DNA of 64,000 bases, taken from contig UPYK01000009.1 of the NCBI GenBank assembly GCA_900538545.1, positions 1 through 64,000 on the forward strand, read 5' to 3'. Below the pieces are notes generated by a model that made no database searches, was not told the DNA's origin, and saw only the letters and a list, made by a program, of their open reading frames with translations. Below, one piece after another: positions 17,299 through 26,147 of this stretch. This DNA is from an uncultured Eggerthella sp. (lineage in GTDB: Bacteria; Actinomycetota; Coriobacteriia; Coriobacteriales; Eggerthellaceae). Both the position numbers and the translations under genes were made by a program. Position 1 is the stretch's first letter. Every line of letters starts with the position of its first letter.

Positions 17299-18426
17299 TT
17301 GACCAGGCATAATAATATTCTTTCCTTTGACGAGGCACGCGCCCGTGGCGCAGTGTCTTCTCGTTCTGGTGCAAAGCAAGCGCCAAAATCTCCTCCCATC
17401 GCGCACAAAAATGCCGCTCATTCTTCTCAAATGCGCCGTTCAGCCTCGCAGGTGAACCCGCAGCGTCCTGTGCCGAATCAAGCGCGTCAAAACTCTGCGT
17501 ATGCGGCTTCCTCGCGTCCTGAGCGGCTCACGTACGATCCATCCTTCGTGCAGTCGTTCACGGCAACGTCTAGAAGCGGTTCTTATCAGAACGCTCGACG
17601 AGGTGAACGCTCCGTTCATCCCTCGTATGCTACGAACATGCCACCGCGCCATCCCTCTGCTTCCCACGTGGGGCGCACGAGTGCGACGGCCCATAGCGCC
17701 GTTCGCTCTGGCGATCCTTATGCTCGCCAGAATGCAATGGGCGCCCAAGACGCGCATCGCACCGATCCTCATGCGAATGCGGATCATAAAGACAAGAAGA
17801 AGTCGCTCGCGCATCGCGTGCGTTCAGCAAAAGCGGAGCGCCAGTTCAACAAGACCTTCGGCACCGATGAACCAGTAAAGCCGGGACCTGATCAAAGCAG
17901 CCGCCCAGCACTCTATGAAATGAAGATGGGCAAGAACCATAAGCGTTCTGCGCGTATGCAGAGCAGCGCAACATCCAAGAAGAAGCGTGGATTCTTCGCG
18001 CGTTTCGTTTCGCTGTTCGCCTTCCTCGATCCGCGTTCTCCGCGATTCTCTTCGCAAGCGCTCATCGCATGTGCGACCTTCGTGCTTGCGGCGGTCATGC
18101 TCTATCAGCCAGTCGCGAACTACTATCAAGAAGTGCGTTCTCAGCAGCAGCTTGAAGCTGAATATGCAGTCGTTTCCGATTACTATTCAAGCCTCAAATC
18201 CGAAGTTGAATACCTCAATACCAAGGAAGGTCTTGAAGAGTATGTTCGCGAAGAGCTTGGCTGGGTCAAATCGGGAGAACAGGTTTCTTCGGTCGAAGGG
18301 CTTGCACCACGAGATTCCACTGCCAAGCAAGGTTCGATCACAGCCGATCTTTCCAATGCGGTTCCAACACCTGTAACCTGGTATTCGCCAGTCCTTGATT
18401 TCGTCTTTGGCTACAATAAGCCGTAG
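17299..18426 (+). CDS. DivIC/FtsB-like septum formation initiator with long basic N-terminus
   Basis: A 375-residue bitopic membrane protein. Residues 1-~245 are low-complexity, rich in Arg, Ser, Ala and His, and presumably disordered cytoplasm. One transmembrane helix spans about 252-270 (ALIACATFVLAAVMLY), followed by a coiled coil (about 276-306) and the EYVREELGWVKSGE segment typical of the DivIC/FtsB C-terminus. It should join FtsL/FtsQ in the divisome. Normal DivIC proteins are ~100-150 residues, so the N-terminal arm is unusual although extended forms occur in actinobacteria. The TTG at 17299 follows a GCAAGAGGATAG site. A probable -10 TATAGT lies near 17236. The ppx gene follows. Confidence 0.8.
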   Translation: MTRHNNILSFDEARARGAVSSRSGAKQAPKSPPIAHKNAAHSSQMRRSASQVNPQRPVPNQARQNSAYAASSRPERLTYDPSFVQSFTATSRSGSYQNARRGERSVHPSYATNMPPRHPSASHVGRTSATAHSAVRSGDPYARQNAMGAQDAHRTDPHANADHKDKKKSLAHRVRSAKAERQFNKTFGTDEPVKPGPDQSSRPALYEMKMGKNHKRSARMQSSATSKKKRGFFARFVSLFAFLDPRSPRFSSQALIACATFVLAAVMLYQPVANYYQEVRSQQQLEAEYAVVSDYYSSLKSEVEYLNTKEGLEEYVREELGWVKSGEQVSSVEGLAPRDSTAKQGSITADLSNAVPTPVTWYSPVLDFVFGYNKP

Positions 18427-18477
18427 TGCCCTACGTGCACGCATTCATCGTTTATGAGAGAAGAGAGGGCATCGCGT

Positions 18478-19443
18478 ATGCTCTATGCTGCTATTGATAT
18501 CGGCACGGTTACATGCCGTCTGCTCGTGTGTAAGCTCGAGCGAGGGATCCTGCAAGAGCTGGTTCGTGAATGCAGGATCGTGAACCTGGGCATCGGTGTC
18601 TCCAAGACGGGTATCCTCCAAGAAGATGCAATCGAACGAGTCGTTTCCTGCGTGAAGGAGTATTGCGAGCTCGTTCGCGCGATCGCGCAAAAAGAAGGGG
18701 TATCTTCTATCCCGATCGGTGCGGTTGCTACGAGCGCCTCTCGTGATGCCCGTAATGCTGGAGAGCTGGTTTCTCGCCTGCATGAGCTCGGCGTGGATCT
18801 GCTCGTCATCCCTGGAGAAGTTGAGGCTGACCTTTCCTTCCGCGGGGCTTCAGCTGAATTCCCCGGCGAGCGATTGGCAGTAGTTGACGTGGGTGGTGGC
18901 TCGACTGAAGTGATCTTCGGTTCCGCCCAAGAAGGCGTGCTGTTCTCGCATTCGTTCAATATCGGATGTCGCCGCATAACTGAGATGTTCCTCGCCTCAG
19001 ACCCTCCTCGAATCGAAGAGTTGGCGAATGCAAGAGAGTTCATCACGGAAGAATTGCATTCCGTATTGGGCATAAGGTTCGAAGGATTCTGCCCGAATCG
19101 AGTTGTCGCGGTGGCTGGTACAGCAACCAGCGTGGTTTCGGTGGATGAAGCGATGGAAGTTTACGACTCTGCGCGCGTTCACAAGACGGTCGTGTCGCGC
19201 GAGACGCTTTCACGCGTTGCGACGATGCTCACAGCGTTGCCTGAAGAGGAGCGCAAGTGCGTTGTTGGCCTTGAGCCGAAGCGTGCTGGCGTGATCGTGG
19301 CCGGCATGCTCATCCTCGAATGCGTGCTCGATGTGCTCGGCCAGGATTCGTTCACCGTGAGTGAATCGGATATCCTTCAGGGTGTGGTGGCAGCCCTCGC
19401 TGAGCAGCTTCCGCCGTTCTGCGCCAATGCTCCTAAAGTTTAA
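18478..19443 (+). CDS. ppx: Exopolyphosphatase / guanosine pentaphosphatase (Ppx/GppA)
   Basis: A 321-residue protein of the ASKHA fold that removes phosphate from polyphosphate or converts pppGpp to ppGpp. The two phosphate loops are AAIDIGTVTCRLLV at the N-terminus and VVDVGGGSTEVIFG near residue 140. It is the short, one-module form common in actinobacteria. The ATG at 18478 is preferred over one at 18454 because the purine-rich AGAAGAGAGGG lies just in front of it. It follows divIC as in other actinobacteria and precedes a phosphate transporter, a plausible functional pairing. Confidence 0.88.
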   Translation: MLYAAIDIGTVTCRLLVCKLERGILQELVRECRIVNLGIGVSKTGILQEDAIERVVSCVKEYCELVRAIAQKEGVSSIPIGAVATSASRDARNAGELVSRLHELGVDLLVIPGEVEADLSFRGASAEFPGERLAVVDVGGGSTEVIFGSAQEGVLFSHSFNIGCRRITEMFLASDPPRIEELANAREFITEELHSVLGIRFEGFCPNRVVAVAGTATSVVSVDEAMEVYDSARVHKTVVSRETLSRVATMLTALPEEERKCVVGLEPKRAGVIVAGMLILECVLDVLGQDSFTVSESDILQGVVAALAEQLPPFCANAPKV

Positions 19444-19513
19444 CGAAGTCCTTCCCGCAAGAGAGAAGTACGGTAGAATATCAGGCAATGCACTACGATG
19501 AAAGGCACAAGGG

Positions 19514-20560
19514 TTGCTTGATTTCGGTTCATTTCTCATGATGCTCGGGTCGAACCCCGTGCTTTTGATCATCTTAGTTCTCACGCTTGGTGCTACCGTT
19601 GTGAACGGCGCGACCGATGCGCCTAATGCGATCGCTCCTGCGGTTTCGACGCGCTCCATGAGGCCAGGGCCTGCGATCATCATGGCGGCTATCTGCAATT
19701 TCATTGGACTCATCATCATTACGGCCATCAGTTCAGCTGTTGCGCAGACCATCTTCAACATGGTCGATTTCGGCGGCAACGCCCATCAAGCGCTCCTTGC
19801 GCTCGCGGCCGCTATGGTGGCGATCATCGTGTGGGGCGTTGTGGCCTGGCTCTTCGGTATTCCCTCATCGCAGAGCCATTCTCTCATCGCTGGACTTACG
19901 GGCGCGGCTATCGCTTTGCAGAGTGGTCTAGCTGGTGTTAATGGCGCTGAGTGGATGAAGGTCGTCTATGGCCTCGTCGTTTCGACTTGTTGCGGTTTCG
20001 GTGGTGGCTGGTTGTTCACCAAGCTGCTCGAAAAGCTCTTCAAGAAGGCCGATCGCAGAGGTCTCCAAAACAAATGGCGCATCGCGCAGGTGTTCACCGG
20101 AGCAGGCGTGGCTATCATGCACGGTGCGCAAGATGGCCAGAAATTCCTCTCGATCAGTATGCTCGGCATCATGCTGGCTATGGGTAGCATGGATACCTCG
20201 AACGTGACCTTTCCGCTGTGGCTCATCATCCTCTGTGCGCTGGCAATGGGTTTGGGCACGGCCATTGGTGGCAAGAAGATCATCAAATCGGTGGGCATGG
20301 ATATGGTGAAGATGGAGCCCTATCAAGGGTTCTCTGCGAGCACGACCACGTTCAGCTGTTTGGTGTTGGCAACCTTCACGGGCCTTCCTGTTTCAACCAC
20401 GCATACCGCCACTACTGCCATCATGGGCGTAGGTGCTTCAAGGCGCATTCGTGCCGTTCGGTGGAGCATGGCGGGCAACATGGTCCTTACGTGGGTGCTC
20501 ACGTTCCCGGGCTGCGGCCTTATCGGTTTTGTGCTGGCGAAGCTCTTCTTGCTCTTCTGA
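19514..20560 (+). CDS. pit: PiT-family inorganic phosphate transporter
   Basis: A 348-residue polytopic membrane protein. The duplicated PiT signature is present: GATVVNGATDAPNAIAPAVS near residue 26 and STTHTATTAIMG near residue 295, with the GIPSSQSHSLIAGLTGAA motif in between. About ten hydrophobic segments are visible. It should import phosphate driven by a proton or sodium gradient. A TTG at 19514 is the likely start, after AAAGGCACAAGGG; ATG 19538 is an alternative. The DUF47/PhoU-like partner that usually sits next to pit is 12 kb away at 32640. Stop is TGA. Confidence 0.88.
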   Translation: MLDFGSFLMMLGSNPVLLIILVLTLGATVVNGATDAPNAIAPAVSTRSMRPGPAIIMAAICNFIGLIIITAISSAVAQTIFNMVDFGGNAHQALLALAAAMVAIIVWGVVAWLFGIPSSQSHSLIAGLTGAAIALQSGLAGVNGAEWMKVVYGLVVSTCCGFGGGWLFTKLLEKLFKKADRRGLQNKWRIAQVFTGAGVAIMHGAQDGQKFLSISMLGIMLAMGSMDTSNVTFPLWLIILCALAMGLGTAIGGKKIIKSVGMDMVKMEPYQGFSASTTTFSCLVLATFTGLPVSTTHTATTAIMGVGASRRIRAVRWSMAGNMVLTWVLTFPGCGLIGFVLAKLFLLF

Positions 20561-20751
20561 GCGTTTGCTCTCGTCTTCGTGTCGTCTTCTTCCAACCTTG
20601 CACGCTTGTCTCGAGCGCGGTCGTTCACGAAGTCTTCTACCTGCCTTGCTTGCAGTGCTCTTGAAACCTGTTCGCATTCAGCATCTTTTCAGCGATGCCC
20701 CCTATAGGTGAACTGTATCTTTTGCTATTATGAATGGGCTTGATGCGAACG

Positions 20752-20836
20752 GGAGCGTGGCGGAATTGGCATACGCAGCGGACTTAAAATCCGCCGCCCT
20801 TGGGCTTGTGGGTTCGAGTCCCACCGCTCCTACCAG
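20752..20836 (+). tRNA. tRNA-Leu (anticodon UAA)
   Basis: A class II tRNA with 7-bp acceptor stem (GGGAGCG with CGCTCCT, first pair G-U), D-arm TGGCGGAATTGGCAT, anticodon loop CTTAAAA giving UAA, a long variable arm, T-arm GGTTCGAGTCC and an encoded CCA. A probable -10 TATTAT lies about 20 nt upstream. Confidence 0.96.
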
Positions 20837-20951
20837 TTCAGGCGTCTAAGCGAACAAGAAGCCTCTATCAGAAGGGCGTTCGCTCGTTCGTGAATCGCCA
20901 GCAGCGCACAAGCATCACAGTATAGTTTTCTCAGGGTAGGAAAGTAGCTCT

Positions 20952-22061
20952 ATGTCACAGGCTCTCGCCGTTAACCAGGTTTTGGATTCGCCAGAAGTTG
21001 TTACGATGTTCGATCATTTGGAGCAATTGGTAGCGCGAAGTGAGACCGATCATACCCAGGTTTTTGAAACGTATCTCAACGAATATGCCGAACTTGCGGG
21101 CAAGGTCATCAATACCTTCATTCCTGTGGGCTCTCACCCGGATATGGGGCGTTATCTCTACGACCCGCTCACCGCTTATTCCGAGAATGGCGGCAAACGT
21201 CACCGTCCGCTCATCTGCGTTGCGGCAGCTCATGCGGTAGGGGGAGATCATCGTTGCGCGTTCTCTTCGGGAGCGGCTATCGAACATTTCCACACGGCGG
21301 CGCTCATCCATGACGACATCGCGGATGATGCCGAACTGCGGCGCGGTGAACCTTGCATGCATCTGCGCATCGGTGAAGGGCTTGCTATCAACGCGGGCGA
21401 TCTGGCCCTGTCGATCGTGAATGGTATCGTCATGCGCGATCCTTTGCTCGATGATGCCACGAAGGTGCGCGTTGCGCTCGAACTCGTTTCCATGGCACAG
21501 TACACCGTTGAAGGCCAGGCGCTCGATATCGGTTGGGCAAAAGATGGTCGCTACGATCTTTCGCTCGATGATTATTTCACGATGGCTATCCATAAGACCG
21601 CGCATTATTCAGGTGCGGTCCCTCTGGCGGTCGGCGCGATCGTGGGAGGCGGAAGCGAAGAGCAGATCGAAGGTCTGCGCCAGTTCGGACTCGATACGGG
21701 CCTTGCGTTCCAGATCCAAGACGATGTGCTCAATCTGGTCGGCACTGAAGAACAGACCAAAAAGGATTTCCGCAACGACATCACCGAAGGTAAGCGCACC
21801 CTCATCGTCGTTCATGCGCTCAGCAATTCAGACGAGCGCGAGCGCTTGATCGAGATCCTTTCTTCGCGTACGAAGGATCCCGTACAATTGGAAGAAGCGG
21901 TCGCGATCATGGAGCGCTCTGGTTCGATCGACTACGCGCGTGATTATGCCGAAGAGCTCGTCAATTCCGCAAAAGAACGCATTACGACCATTCTTGATCC
22001 AAGTCTTTCACGCGATCTGCTGGTATCGATGGCAGATTGGTTCGTTGAGCGTCTCCAATAG
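20952..22061 (+). CDS. Polyprenyl diphosphate synthase
   Basis: A 369-residue trans-prenyltransferase (farnesyl/geranylgeranyl/polyprenyl diphosphate synthase). The first aspartate-rich motif is LIHDDIADDAELRRG (near residue 113) and the second is FQIQDDVLNLVG (near residue 257); KRHRPLICVAA and MHLRIGEGLAINAGD also fit. It makes prenyl diphosphate for lipid carrier or quinone synthesis, but chain length cannot be read reliably. The N-terminal ~45 residues are longer than in short-chain enzymes. Start ATG has a TAGGAAAG site. Tightly followed by the peptidoglycan-binding protein gene. Confidence 0.88.
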   Translation: MSQALAVNQVLDSPEVVTMFDHLEQLVARSETDHTQVFETYLNEYAELAGKVINTFIPVGSHPDMGRYLYDPLTAYSENGGKRHRPLICVAAAHAVGGDHRCAFSSGAAIEHFHTAALIHDDIADDAELRRGEPCMHLRIGEGLAINAGDLALSIVNGIVMRDPLLDDATKVRVALELVSMAQYTVEGQALDIGWAKDGRYDLSLDDYFTMAIHKTAHYSGAVPLAVGAIVGGGSEEQIEGLRQFGLDTGLAFQIQDDVLNLVGTEEQTKKDFRNDITEGKRTLIVVHALSNSDERERLIEILSSRTKDPVQLEEAVAIMERSGSIDYARDYAEELVNSAKERITTILDPSLSRDLLVSMADWFVERLQ

Positions 22062-22076
22062 AAGCGGCGGTAAGCT

Positions 22077-22988
22077 ATGGATATCGTAGAACGACATGAA
22101 CAGGGCGCTGCGGTCGAAGATGTGCAGCGTCGTTTGGCCCAGATGGGCTACCTTACCGAAGACGCGATCGATGGCATCTACGAAGAGCGCACCGCTGCTG
22201 CGGTGAGCGCATTTTGTCGCGATCATAACTTGCCAACCGATGGCAACGTCGATCCCAAGATCTGGGCGAAGATCGTCGATGAATCCTATGAACTGGGCGA
22301 TCGCGTGCTCTATCTGCGCGTCCCGTTCTTCCATGGCAAGGATGTGCGCGTGCTGCAAAACGCCCTTTCTGCGCTCGGATTCGCCACCGGTGGGAGCGAT
22401 GGCATCTTCGGTCCTCATACCGAAGAAGCGCTCAGGAAGTTCCAGACGAATCTTGGCCTTCCTACCGATGGCATCGCCGGGGCGTTCACGTTCAAAGCGC
22501 TTTTGAACCTGCGTCACTCCTGGGAAGGCAATAGCTCTTTCAGCCCCATCCCGCACTTCGGATTCGCGCGTGCCGCTGAAGTGCTCGAGTCGACCATGCT
22601 CTGCCTGTATGGCACAACGCCTTTCACGCGTTCGGTCGCTTCTCGTATGTCCAATCTCTCGACCGCGACCAATCCCAACTCCAAGGTGATGAGCGCCGAT
22701 TCGCTGCTCGTCGATCCAGATGAATCTACAGTCTTCGTCCAGATCCTCGTAGGGGACGAAGAGGCGGCGGATGCCATCCCCATTGTTGAATATGAACCGG
22801 TCGATACGCTTGCCGTACGTTTGAAACAAGCGTACGAGATGGCGAAGGCGCACGATCCATTCCGCCTGGCACTTCGTCTGCCTGCTGAGGGCTGGTTGGA
22901 CGCAGGGGAGGCGCGCTCGGCGCAGCATTATGCGATCGTCTTGCTCGATGCATTCTGCACAGCGCTCGATACAACAGACACGAACTAG
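22077..22988 (+). CDS. Protein with two peptidoglycan-binding domains, no signal peptide
   Basis: A 303-residue protein with two PG_binding_1 domains (about residues 8-70 and 85-150; typical DVQRRLAQMGYL and GIFGPHTEEALRKFQTNLGL patterns). The C-terminal ~150 residues show no amidase zinc ligands I can see. The layout is like the actinobacterial CwlM (two PG-binding domains then an amidase fold), a cytoplasmic regulator of MurA rather than an enzyme. No signal peptide is present. Being 15 nt from the prenyl synthase and just before glmU, it sits among cell-envelope precursor genes, so a CwlM-like regulatory role is a reasonable but unproven guess. Confidence 0.65.
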   Translation: MDIVERHEQGAAVEDVQRRLAQMGYLTEDAIDGIYEERTAAAVSAFCRDHNLPTDGNVDPKIWAKIVDESYELGDRVLYLRVPFFHGKDVRVLQNALSALGFATGGSDGIFGPHTEEALRKFQTNLGLPTDGIAGAFTFKALLNLRHSWEGNSSFSPIPHFGFARAAEVLESTMLCLYGTTPFTRSVASRMSNLSTATNPNSKVMSADSLLVDPDESTVFVQILVGDEEAADAIPIVEYEPVDTLAVRLKQAYEMAKAHDPFRLALRLPAEGWLDAGEARSAQHYAIVLLDAFCTALDTTDTN

Positions 22989-23075
22989 TAGCCATGGTCT
23001 TTCTTGCAGCAAGGTCTGCGAAGAGGGACCATGGTTGCTATACTGGCGAATATAACGAACGATCGAAAGGGATCA

Positions 23076-24443
23076 ATGGAAGCTTCAGCCCTTATTCTCG
23101 CTGCCGGGGCCGGCACGCGCATGAAATCATCCAAGCCAAAAGTGGCACATAAGATACTTGAAAAACCCCTCATTCGCTGGGTGGTCGATGCAGCCCATGG
23201 TGCTGGCATCAAATCGGTGGTCACCGTCGTCGGTCATGGTCGCGAGCTTGTCGAGCCGCTGGTCGAAGATACGCAGGTCGTTGTTCAGGAAGAACAACTT
23301 GGAACCGCGCACGCAGTGAAGACCGCGCGCGAGGTGCTCGCTCAGATGCCCGGTCCGCTCGTGGTGCTCACGGGTGATTCTCCGCTCATTCGACCGGAAA
23401 CGATCACCGCATTGGTAGAAGCGCAACAGGCTTCGCAAGCGGCGGTCGTGGTGCTGAGCATGGAGATGGAGGATCCTTCAGGCTATGGTCGCATCGTGCG
23501 TGATGCGCAAGGTGGGGTATGCGCGATCGTGGAGCATAAGGATTGCACGCCTGAGCAGGTCACGATCGGCGAATGCAATTCGGGCTTCTACTGTTTCGAC
23601 AAGGAGTTCCTCCTCACCGCACTCGATGAGGTTTCGACCCAGAATGTTCAGGGCGAATACTATCTTACCGATGTGCTCGAGCTTGCCTATCAGGCTGGTC
23701 GCGCGATCGGCTGCCTTCGCGCTGAAGATCCGCTCGAGTGCATGGGCGTCAATTCGCGCTCGCAGCTTGCTGAGGCGAGTGCTTGTTTGCAGGCGCGCAT
23801 CAACACTGCTCATATGGAAAACGGGGTCACGATCATCGATCCTGCTACCACCTGGATCGGCCCCGATGTAAAGATCGCACAAGATACCGAGATCTGGCCG
23901 ATGAGCTTCCTGTTCGGATTCACATGTGTGGGAAGCGATTGCGTTGTCGGCCCTCATTCGCGTTTGGTCGATACTATCGTGGGGAAGGGCTGCACACTCG
24001 AAGAGACGATCGCACTTGAATCGCGCATCGATGATGACGTTACGTGCGGTCCGCGTGCTTATCTGCGCCCTGAAACGCATATGTGAGTTGGTTCGAAGGC
24101 GGGCACGCACGTGGAGATCAAGAAGTCCACGATCGGGAAGGGGTCGAAGGTTCCTCATCTTTCCTATATCGGGGATGCGACGCTTGGCGAAGATGTCAAC
24201 ATCGGAGCAGGCACGATCACATGCAACTACGACGGCGAGAAGAAGTGGCCCACCACCGTGGGCGATCGCGCGTTCGTGGGAAGCGATGTCATGCTCGTTG
24301 CGCCGGTTTCGGTGGGAAGCGATTCCCTTATCGGTGCCGGCTCGGTCATCACGAAAGATGTCTCGGCAGGAGCGCTCGGTCTTGGCCGTGCACGCCAGAC
24401 CGAGATCGAAGGCTGGAACGAAAAGAAGAAGAAAAGCCAATAA
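23076..24443 (+). pseudogene. glmU: UDP-GlcNAc pyrophosphorylase/GlcN-1-P acetyltransferase, interrupted by an in-frame UGA
   Basis: The frame encodes a full-length GlmU of ~455 codons, but codon 337 is TGA (24084-24086). The N-terminal uridyltransferase is intact (LILAAGAGTRMKSSKPKVAH, then LGTAHAVKTA, VVLTGDSPLIRP). The left-handed beta-helix starts and is cut after YLRPETHM. It resumes in the same frame with VGSKAGTHVEIKKSTIGKGS and keeps the acetyltransferase signatures HLSYIGD and NIGAGTITCNYDG to the end. A GTG at 24111 could restart the second part. The start ATG 23076 has a GAAAGGGATC site; an upstream extension is less likely. Explanations are a sequencing error, a nonsense mutation, UGA read-through or a functional split protein. 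GlmU is normally essential. Confidence 0.85.
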
Positions 24444-24534
24444 TACCGCCGTTAGGTAAGTTCGCCTGACCATTCGAAGTCGAATTGACTAGAATAGGTC
24501 GATGTGAGTCGACTGAAGAAGAAAGAGATGCGAT

Positions 24535-25509
24535 ATGAGCAACATGACTAAGACAATGGCCGTCTTCTCGGGATCCGCGCATCCTGAATTAGCTCGCGAG
24601 ATTGCGAATGCGCTCGGCGTTGAACTGGGAGATATCCATCTTGAGAAGTTCGCCAATGGCGAGATCTATGCGCGCTACAACGATAGTATTCGTGGTGCGG
24701 ATGTCTTCTTGATCCAGTCGGTCGCAGGCGAGTCGGTCAACGATGCGCTCATGGAATTGCTCATCATGGCCGATGCGGCCAAGCGTGCTTCTGCGCGTAC
24801 GGTCACGGCGGTCATCTCTCATTACGGTTATTCGCGTCAAGACCGCAAGGCTTCAGCGCGCGAGCCCATCACGGCGAAGCTCGTGGCGAACATGCTCACG
24901 GCTGCAGGGGTGGATCGCATCATCACGATCGATCTTCATCAGGGCCAGATCCAGGGCTTCTTCGACATTCCGGTCAATCACATCACGGCACTTTGGACCA
25001 TCGCCGATTACTTCAACAAGAAAGGCCTCGATTCTGAGCGCTTATGCGTAGTGAGCCCCGATCTGGGTCGTGCGAAAGCAGCGAAGAAGCTTGCCGATCT
25101 TACGAACGCGAGCATCGCCATCATGCACAAAGAGCGCCCCAAGCATAACGCTGCCGAGATTACCGCGCTCATCGGTGATGTCGAAGGCAAGACGTGCATC
25201 CTGAACGACGACATGATCGACACGGCTGGTTCGGTCATCGGTGCGGTCAAGTCGCTCAAGAACAATGGTGCCGAGAAGATCTACGTTACCGCAACCCATC
25301 CCATTCTTTCGGGTCCTGCCTTCGAGCGCCTTCATGATCCCGATATTGAAGAAGTGGTGGTCTGCAACACCATCCCCATTCCTGAAGAAGAACTCGCTAA
25401 GGGCAAGATCAAGGTGGTTTCGGTCGCTCCGCTCTTCGCGCATGCGATAAATGCGGTCTTCTCCAATGGCTCCATCTCCGAGCTCTTCGACCCGGATTTC
25501 GCGCTCTAA
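24535..25509 (+). CDS. prs: Ribose-phosphate pyrophosphokinase
   Basis: A 324-residue PRPP synthetase, making phosphoribosyl pyrophosphate from ribose-5-phosphate and ATP for nucleotides, histidine and NAD. Motifs: FANGEIYARYNDSIRGADVF, the flexible loop YGYSRQDRKASAREPI, DLHQGQIQGFFDIPVNH, and the PRPP loop LNDDMIDTAGS. Length is standard. It follows glmU, as in many Gram-positives, with pth two bases after it, so the three likely form an operon. Confidence 0.95.
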   Translation: MSNMTKTMAVFSGSAHPELAREIANALGVELGDIHLEKFANGEIYARYNDSIRGADVFLIQSVAGESVNDALMELLIMADAAKRASARTVTAVISHYGYSRQDRKASAREPITAKLVANMLTAAGVDRIITIDLHQGQIQGFFDIPVNHITALWTIADYFNKKGLDSERLCVVSPDLGRAKAAKKLADLTNASIAIMHKERPKHNAAEITALIGDVEGKTCILNDDMIDTAGSVIGAVKSLKNNGAEKIYVTATHPILSGPAFERLHDPDIEEVVVCNTIPIPEEELAKGKIKVVSVAPLFAHAINAVFSNGSISELFDPDFAL

Positions 25510-25511
25510 CG

Positions 25512-26078
25512 ATGTATCTTATCGTTGGCCTGGGAAATCCTGGCGAAGACTACGCTCACACGCGCCACAATGCCGGCTTCGATACGATCGATGTGCTGGC
25601 AGGTGAATGGGGCGCGAACTATTGGAAGGACAAGGGCGGCGCGCTCGTTGCCGAAGTGAAGCCCCGTGCGCTCGATGGTGAAGCGATCATCCTTGCAAAA
25701 CCCCAAAGCTATATGAATCTCTCTGGCGGTCCGGTCGCCAATCTCATGAAAGCCTATGGCGTCTCTCCTGATGAAGTCATCGTCATTCACGATGATCTCG
25801 ATCTTCCGTCTGGCTCGATCCGTGTGAAGCGTGGGGGAGGACACGCGGGACATAATGGCCTGCGTTCGATCATCGACAAGACGAAGACGCGCGAATTCAA
25901 TCGGGTTCGCATCGGTATCGGTCGCCCACCAGGGAAGATGCCGGTCGTGGATTTCGTACTAGCCACACCGCGCAAAGAGGCTTTGGAAGAGTTCGAGCAT
26001 GCTTGCCAGCGTGGGGCAGAGGCGTGTGCCTACTTAGTTGAGCACGGACTTGAAAAGACACAAAACACCTTCAATTAA
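25512..26078 (+). CDS. pth: Peptidyl-tRNA hydrolase
   Basis: A 188-residue Pth that frees tRNA from stalled peptidyl-tRNA. Key motifs are VGLGNPGEDYAHTRHNAGF (catalytic His in the TRHNAG), a KPQSYMNLSGGPVA loop and VIHDDLDLPSG, then GGGHAGHNGLRSI. Starts 2 nt after the prs stop, so translation is probably coupled. Confidence 0.95.
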   Translation: MYLIVGLGNPGEDYAHTRHNAGFDTIDVLAGEWGANYWKDKGGALVAEVKPRALDGEAIILAKPQSYMNLSGGPVANLMKAYGVSPDEVIVIHDDLDLPSGSIRVKRGGGHAGHNGLRSIIDKTKTREFNRVRIGIGRPPGKMPVVDFVLATPRKEALEEFEHACQRGAEACAYLVEHGLEKTQNTFN

Positions 26079-26147
26079 ACCTCGGCAAACACGCTTCGAT
26101 ATGCGAAAATAACCTACGAACAACAAGACGTATGGTAGGTATTCTCA

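Noticed and set aside
23076..24443. UGA in glmU as a genome-wide reassigned sense codon (code 4 or 25).
   Set aside because: TGA properly ends several intact genes in the window (for example the ParB-fold gene, pit, recG, rsmD), and prfB is present.
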